This document shows, one piece after another, positions 60,574 through 64,000 of a stretch of 64,000 nucleotides of DNA. This DNA comes from Planctomycetota bacterium (GTDB lineage: Bacteria; Planctomycetota; UBA1135; UBA2386). Under the pieces are notes generated by a model that did not search any database, was not told the DNA's origin, and saw nothing but the letters and a program-made list of their open reading frames with translations. Position numbers and translations under genes: made by a program. The stretch covers positions 62,001-126,000 of the forward strand of contig JANQJF010000029.1 in NCBI GenBank assembly GCA_028281765.1, in the 5' to 3' direction. How positions within the stretch are numbered: the stretch's first letter is position 1; each line of letters opens with the position of its first letter.

Positions 60574-61926
60574 ATGCTCGCTCGCTCCCTGCCGCTCGCA
60601 CTCGCTCTCCTGAGTCCCACCGCCGCCAGCGCGCAACGCCCCCCGAACGTCGTGATCGTGTTCACCGACGACCAGGGCTACGGCGACCTGTCGTGCTTCG
60701 GGCACCCGACGATCCACACCCCGCACCTCGACGCGCTCGCCAGGGCCGGGACGAAGTTCACCCAGTTCTACGTCGCGTCGCCGGTGTGCTCGCCGTCACG
60801 CGCCGCGCTGCTGACCGGCTGCTACCCCAAGCGCGTCGGGATGCACAAGCACGTGATCTTCCCGCAGTACGACTACGGACTGCACACGGACGAAGTCACG
60901 ATCGCGGACATGCTGAAGAAGCGCGGCTACGCGACCGGCTGCTTCGGCAAGTGGCACCTGGGCCATCGACCGGGATTGCTCCCGACCGACCAGGGCTTCG
61001 ACGAGTTCCACGGCGTGCCCTACTCCAACGACATGTCGCGCGTGCACCGCAAGCCGAACGCGAAGTATCCGTACCACATGCCGTGGATGCGCAACCGTGA
61101 GATCGTGGAGTGGGAGCCCGACCAGCGGCTACTGACGAAACGCGCGACCGAGGCGGCGATCCGCTTCATCGACGCGCACAAGGACGAGCCGTTCTTCGTC
61201 TACGTGCCGCACTCGATGCCGCACATCCCGCTCTACGCATCGGAGGAGTTCGCGGGCACGAGTCCACGCGGGCTCTACGGGGACGTGATCGAGGAGATCG
61301 ATGCGAGCGTCGGCGACCTGGTCGCGACGCTGAAGCGCCACGACCTCGTCGATGACACTCTGTTCGTGTTCACGACCGACAACGGGCCGTGGCTCCCGTT
61401 CAAGCAGAACGGCGGCACCGCCGGCCCGCTACGCGGCGGCAAGGGCTCGAACTGGGAGGGCGGCCAGCGCGTCCCCTGCATCGCGGCGTGGCCGGGCCAT
61501 GTGCCGGCCGACACCGTCTGCCGCGAAGTCGTGACGACCATGGACCTGCTGCCAACGATCGCGACGCTGACCGGCTCGGAGCTGCCGAACCGTACACTCG
61601 ACGGACACGATGCCGCGGATTTGCTGCTCGGCAAGCCGGGAGCGAGTTCTCCGACCGAGCAGTTCCTTTACTACACGTCGAAGGGGAAGCTCGCGGGGAT
61701 TCGGCGCGGCCCGTGGAAGCTCGTCCTGGACGGCGACCAGCTCTACCAGCTCGAAGTCGACATCAGCGAGAAGTGGGACCGCAATAAAGTGCACCCAGAT
61801 CTCGTGAAGGACCTGCGGGCCGCAGCCGAGGCCCAAGATGCCGAAATCGAGGCGGAAATGCGCCCTACGCGCAAGGTCGCCGAGGTCCTTTTTGATCCAG
61901 CGGAGCGCCGCCCAGCGCCGAAATAA
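60574..61926 (+). CDS. Secreted sulfatase (formylglycine type)
   Basis: ATG at 60574; 450 residues with signal peptide MLARSLPLALALLSPTAASA. Metal ligands VVIVFTDDQGYGD (Asp32, Asp33). The activation motif is PVCSPSRAALLTGCYPKR, with Cys72 to be turned into formylglycine (C-x-P-S-R). Further conserved: GCFGKWHLG (Lys/His), 'VYVPHSMPHIPLYA' (His) and 'FVFTTDNGPW' (Asp-Asn). It removes sulfate from polysaccharides, a trait for which planctomycetes are known. The formylglycine-generating enzyme is not in the window. The start of the gene is preceded by a GC-rich stretch without a clear Shine-Dalgarno sequence. It precedes the desaturase gene by 100 bp. Confidence 0.95.
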   Translation: MLARSLPLALALLSPTAASAQRPPNVVIVFTDDQGYGDLSCFGHPTIHTPHLDALARAGTKFTQFYVASPVCSPSRAALLTGCYPKRVGMHKHVIFPQYDYGLHTDEVTIADMLKKRGYATGCFGKWHLGHRPGLLPTDQGFDEFHGVPYSNDMSRVHRKPNAKYPYHMPWMRNREIVEWEPDQRLLTKRATEAAIRFIDAHKDEPFFVYVPHSMPHIPLYASEEFAGTSPRGLYGDVIEEIDASVGDLVATLKRHDLVDDTLFVFTTDNGPWLPFKQNGGTAGPLRGGKGSNWEGGQRVPCIAAWPGHVPADTVCREVVTTMDLLPTIATLTGSELPNRTLDGHDAADLLLGKPGASSPTEQFLYYTSKGKLAGIRRGPWKLVLDGDQLYQLEVDISEKWDRNKVHPDLVKDLRAAAEAQDAEIEAEMRPTRKVAEVLFDPAERRPAPK

Positions 61927-62026
61927 ACGGTCTAGATTCGAGCATGGCGATCGAGGGGGCACGCGGCATACTCGCGCCCTTTCCGCGACCGCCCCTCGGA
62001 CCCCTCTGATCGCACGGCAGCTGCCG

Positions 62027-62935
62027 ATGACCACCCGCACCAGACTCCACTGGACCAACTTTTCGTTCGTAGTGTTCGCCCATCTCGCGGCGGCGTTCGC
62101 GATCGTCTACCTGTGCGTGTTCACATTCTCGTTCTGGACGATCGGGTTCGGCGTGCTCTGGGGCACGCTGTGTGGACTCTCGATCACCGGCGGCTACCAC
62201 CGGCTCTTCTCGCACGGAGCCTACGAAGCCTCGTGGCCGCTGCGTCTGTTCTACCTTCTGTTCGGCGCCGCCTCGGTGCAGAACTCGGCGCTGTCCTGGG
62301 CTGCCGACCACCGGGTCCACCACGCGCACACCGATCGCGAGCCCGACCCGTACAGCGTGCAGCACGGCTTCTGGTGGGCACACATCGGGTGGGTCCTGTG
62401 CAAGCCGAAGAACATCGGTGACCGCAAGCGCAAGTCGCTCGTCCGCGACCTCGAAGCCGACCCGCTCATCCGCTTCCAGCACAGGTTCTACGTCCCGCTC
62501 GCGCTGCTCTTCGGCGCCGGCGCGCCTGCCGCGATCGGCACGGCATGGGGCGACCCGCTCGGCGCGATGCTCGTCGCCGGCTTCCTGCGCCTCGTGGTGC
62601 AGTGGCACGCGACGTTCTCGGTCAACTCCTTCGCGCACTTGGTCGGCAGCAAGCCGTACGAGAAGTCCAGCTCGGCGCGCGACAGCCTGCTCGTCGCCCT
62701 CATGACGATGGGCGAGGGCTACCACAACTTCCACCATCGCTTCCAGGCCGACTACCGGAACGGCGTGCGGTGGTATCACTTCGACCCCACCAAGTGGTGG
62801 GTCTGGAGCGCATCCCGACTCGGGCTCGCGCGGAAGCTACGCCGCGTCCCCAAGGATCGCATTCGCGCCGCGCTCGCCGCGACGAAGCTCGAGAGCCAGA
62901 ACGCCCCACGGCGTCCCGATCACGCGCCCTTGTAG
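62027..62935 (+). CDS. Acyl-CoA desaturase (delta-9 fatty acid desaturase)
   Basis: ATG at 62027; 302 residues. Two pairs of membrane helices (about 14-52 and 155-190) and the three His boxes: GGYHRLFSH (His58-x4-His63), DHRVHHAHTD (His95-x-x-His98-His99) and GEGYHNFHHRF (His233-x-x-His236-His237), plus a further His-containing NSFAHLVG. This is the di-iron membrane desaturase set of stearoyl-CoA desaturases. It makes membrane lipids more fluid. The 3' end overlaps the convergent PNPOx-like gene by 16 bases. Confidence 0.93.
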   Translation: MTTRTRLHWTNFSFVVFAHLAAAFAIVYLCVFTFSFWTIGFGVLWGTLCGLSITGGYHRLFSHGAYEASWPLRLFYLLFGAASVQNSALSWAADHRVHHAHTDREPDPYSVQHGFWWAHIGWVLCKPKNIGDRKRKSLVRDLEADPLIRFQHRFYVPLALLFGAGAPAAIGTAWGDPLGAMLVAGFLRLVVQWHATFSVNSFAHLVGSKPYEKSSSARDSLLVALMTMGEGYHNFHHRFQADYRNGVRWYHFDPTKWWVWSASRLGLARKLRRVPKDRIRAALAATKLESQNAPRRPDHAPL

Positions 62936-63420
62936 GCGCGGCCGCGATCCTCGCGGCGACGGTCCCGCACGAAGCCGAGGACCGGCACTCCGTAGCCGCA
63001 GCTCGTCTGCGTGCGCTCGACGTCGATCTCGAGGATCTGCCGCGGCTTGCCCCAGGCCTCCGCGCCTTCCGCCAGCAGCGCGTCCGCGTAGGACGAGTCG
63101 GGCACGGCTACTGCGCGCGCCTTGCCGTAGAGCCGCACGATCGCAGCGTCGCCGTCCTCGAAGCTGCACACCATCACCGTGATCGGCCCGCCGGCACTCG
63201 CGTGCCGCGCGGTCTCGTTGCCGCTGCCTGGGTAGTCGAGGAACGCGACGCGCCGCTCACCGACGACGTGCAGCTTCACGCCGCCCTTGGGTGACACGTT
63301 GACCGGACCGAGCCCCTCGACCGCGCTCAGTTCCGGATCCACGCTCGCGACGAAGAACACCGGCGCCGACTCGATGAGACGACGCTGCTTGTCGGTGATG
63401 CGATCGAACTGCTGCCCCAT
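62920..63420 (-). CDS. Pyridoxamine-5'-phosphate-oxidase-fold flavoprotein
   Basis: 166 residues. Starts MGQQFDRITDKQRRLIESAP then 'VFFVASVDPELSAVEGLGPV', 'VNVSPKGG', 'RRVAFLDYPGSGNETARHAS' and 'AIVRLYGKARAV'. This order ('f..la....d..p.v.p.g....v.d...l...d..G.n....n') marks a split-barrel, FMN-binding protein of the PNPOx-like family (the type with 'GNETARH'), not a vitamin B6 enzyme itself. It may reduce F420- or FMN-linked substrates or bind haem; unknown. It ends in the convergent desaturase gene. Confidence 0.82.
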   Translation of the reverse strand: MGQQFDRITDKQRRLIESAPVFFVASVDPELSAVEGLGPVNVSPKGGVKLHVVGERRVAFLDYPGSGNETARHASAGGPITVMVCSFEDGDAAIVRLYGKARAVAVPDSSYADALLAEGAEAWGKPRQILEIDVERTQTSCGYGVPVLGFVRDRRREDRGRAYKGA

Positions 63421-63474
63421 GCCGGGACCCTACGACGATCCGGCGCGCGCGCAACCTGCTATGGTGCGCGTCGC

Positions 63475-64000
63475 ATGCGATTCCTGGTCACCTGCTCGCC
63501 CCTGTTCCTCACCGCGCTTCTCGGCGCGCAGGACACGACGCCCAAGCCGACTTCCAAGCCGTCCGAGGACGACGCGGCCCTGATCTACGCCGAAGTGCGC
63601 AAGCTCCTCGACCCGGGAGAGGACTTCGATCTGACCCTGCTCGAAGAAGCCGCCGAGAGCCTGAGAGACAACGACCCGCTTCCCGAACGCCTACGCCCCT
63701 ACCTCGAACTCAGACGCGACGCACTCGCGAAGTTCGACGCCGCCTCGAAACTCCCGCGGTGCGACTGGCAGGTCAATCCCGACACCCTCTTCCTTCGCGC
63801 CATGGAGCCGAGCGACGGCCTGATCGCGACGGACGAAACGCTGGAACTCGACTTGATCCTCGCGGTTCGGAACCGCGAACACGATCGGGTCGTCCAACGA
63901 GCCTCGGCCATGCTGCGCTACGCGCACCACTTCGACGCGACGATCGGCTACCTGGGCCCCGAGTTCGGCCAAAACATGGACCGTCTCACGGCAGAATGGC
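63475..64000 (+). CDS. Secreted protein, 5' part (3' end outside window)
   Basis: The frame from ATG at 63475 is open to the right edge (175 codons). Signal peptide MRFLVTCSPLFLTALLGAQ, then a Thr/Pro/Lys linker, helices (EEDFDLTLLEEAAESLRDND-like at about 50-70, LRPYLELRRDALAKFDAAS) and 'CDWQVNPDTLFLRAMEPSDG'. Too little is visible to name a family. It starts 54 bp after the PNPOx-like start on the other strand, a divergent pair. Confidence 0.65.
   Translation, partial: MRFLVTCSPLFLTALLGAQDTTPKPTSKPSEDDAALIYAEVRKLLDPGEDFDLTLLEEAAESLRDNDPLPERLRPYLELRRDALAKFDAASKLPRCDWQVNPDTLFLRAMEPSDGLIATDETLELDLILAVRNREHDRVVQRASAMLRYAHHFDATIGYLGPEFGQNMDRLTAEW

Noticed and set aside
1..64000. tRNA, rRNA, CRISPR arrays, transposases or phage genes
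   Set aside because: None seen. Gaps are too short for rRNA, no repeat-spacer pattern occurs, and no gene resembles a transposase or integrase.

Overview
This is a 64 kb stretch of a high-GC bacterial chromosome carrying ordinary protein-coding genes at high density on both strands. The gene content points to the phylum Planctomycetota. It has a PVC-type dehydrogenase/cytochrome c fusion with an NPCBM domain, a secreted formylglycine-type sulfatase, many signal-peptide and lipoprotein genes without close functional names, secreted HEAT/ankyrin/beta-helix proteins, and a beta-helix protein with the C-terminal module common in marine planctomycetes. Many genes use GTG or TTG starts, and Shine-Dalgarno sequences are often weak. 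I see no rRNA, tRNA, CRISPR array, insertion sequence or prophage. No gene-free stretch exceeds 300 bases; the longest is 45418-45699, which holds one possible 41-codon ORF.

Layout. 2-2821 (+): the 3' end of an M14-type peptidase and an RND exporter. 2844-11490 (-): a long co-directional run (uncharacterised protein, MinD/FlhG-like ATPase, ComEA-like protein, nadC, RsbW-like kinase, VanZ-like protein, small secreted protein, purB, large lipoprotein). 11658-18174 (+): a secreted protein and a 1580-residue zinc-ribbon multi-pass membrane protein. 18197-19955: ruvC divergent from ispD-ispF. 19970-24184 (-): a decayed CHAT-protein gene, an MsbA-like ABC exporter and a parvulin-type isomerase. 24413-26231 (+): an AhpD-like gene with an in-frame UGA in its redox motif, then a membrane protein. 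26235-33500: an EEP phosphatase/nuclease, a large inverted repeat, and secreted proteins including an M19 dipeptidase and SGNH hydrolases. 33570-44978: lipoproteins, Ig-like and beta-helix proteins, a haem-motif lipoprotein, two divergent membrane-anchored SGNH proteins and an outer-membrane barrel. 44998-53059: a SirB1-like protein, a YjfB-like small protein, a uridine kinase-like enzyme, an enolase-superfamily enzyme, an intradiol-dioxygenase-like lipoprotein and the PVC dehydrogenase. 53152-64000: Hsp33, an ankyrin protein, a VOC-cupin fusion, secreted proteins, a PRTase-HAD fusion, a PrcB-like lipoprotein, a sulfatase, an acyl-CoA desaturase, a PNPOx-like protein and a partial secreted protein.

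The most notable observation is the gene at 24413-24955. Two ORFs that look unrelated are one AhpD-family protein if TGA at 24659-24661 is read as selenocysteine. The spacing of Glu68, Cys80, Sec83 and His87 equals the catalytic spacing of AhpD, with Sec at the peroxidatic position. A bacterial SECIS-like hairpin lies at the expected distance downstream. Other observations worth checking are a 92-bp near-perfect inverted repeat at 27302-27393, a row of four stem-loops at 44049-44135, several hairpins that contain the stop codon of the gene they follow, and a CHAT gene reduced to a signal peptide plus the C-terminal domain.

Housekeeping functions are scattered among the secreted-protein genes: purine synthesis (purB), NAD synthesis (nadC), MEP isoprenoid synthesis (ispD, ispF), recombination (ruvC) and redox-regulated chaperoning (hslO). 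This suggests a normal chromosomal core region, not an island.
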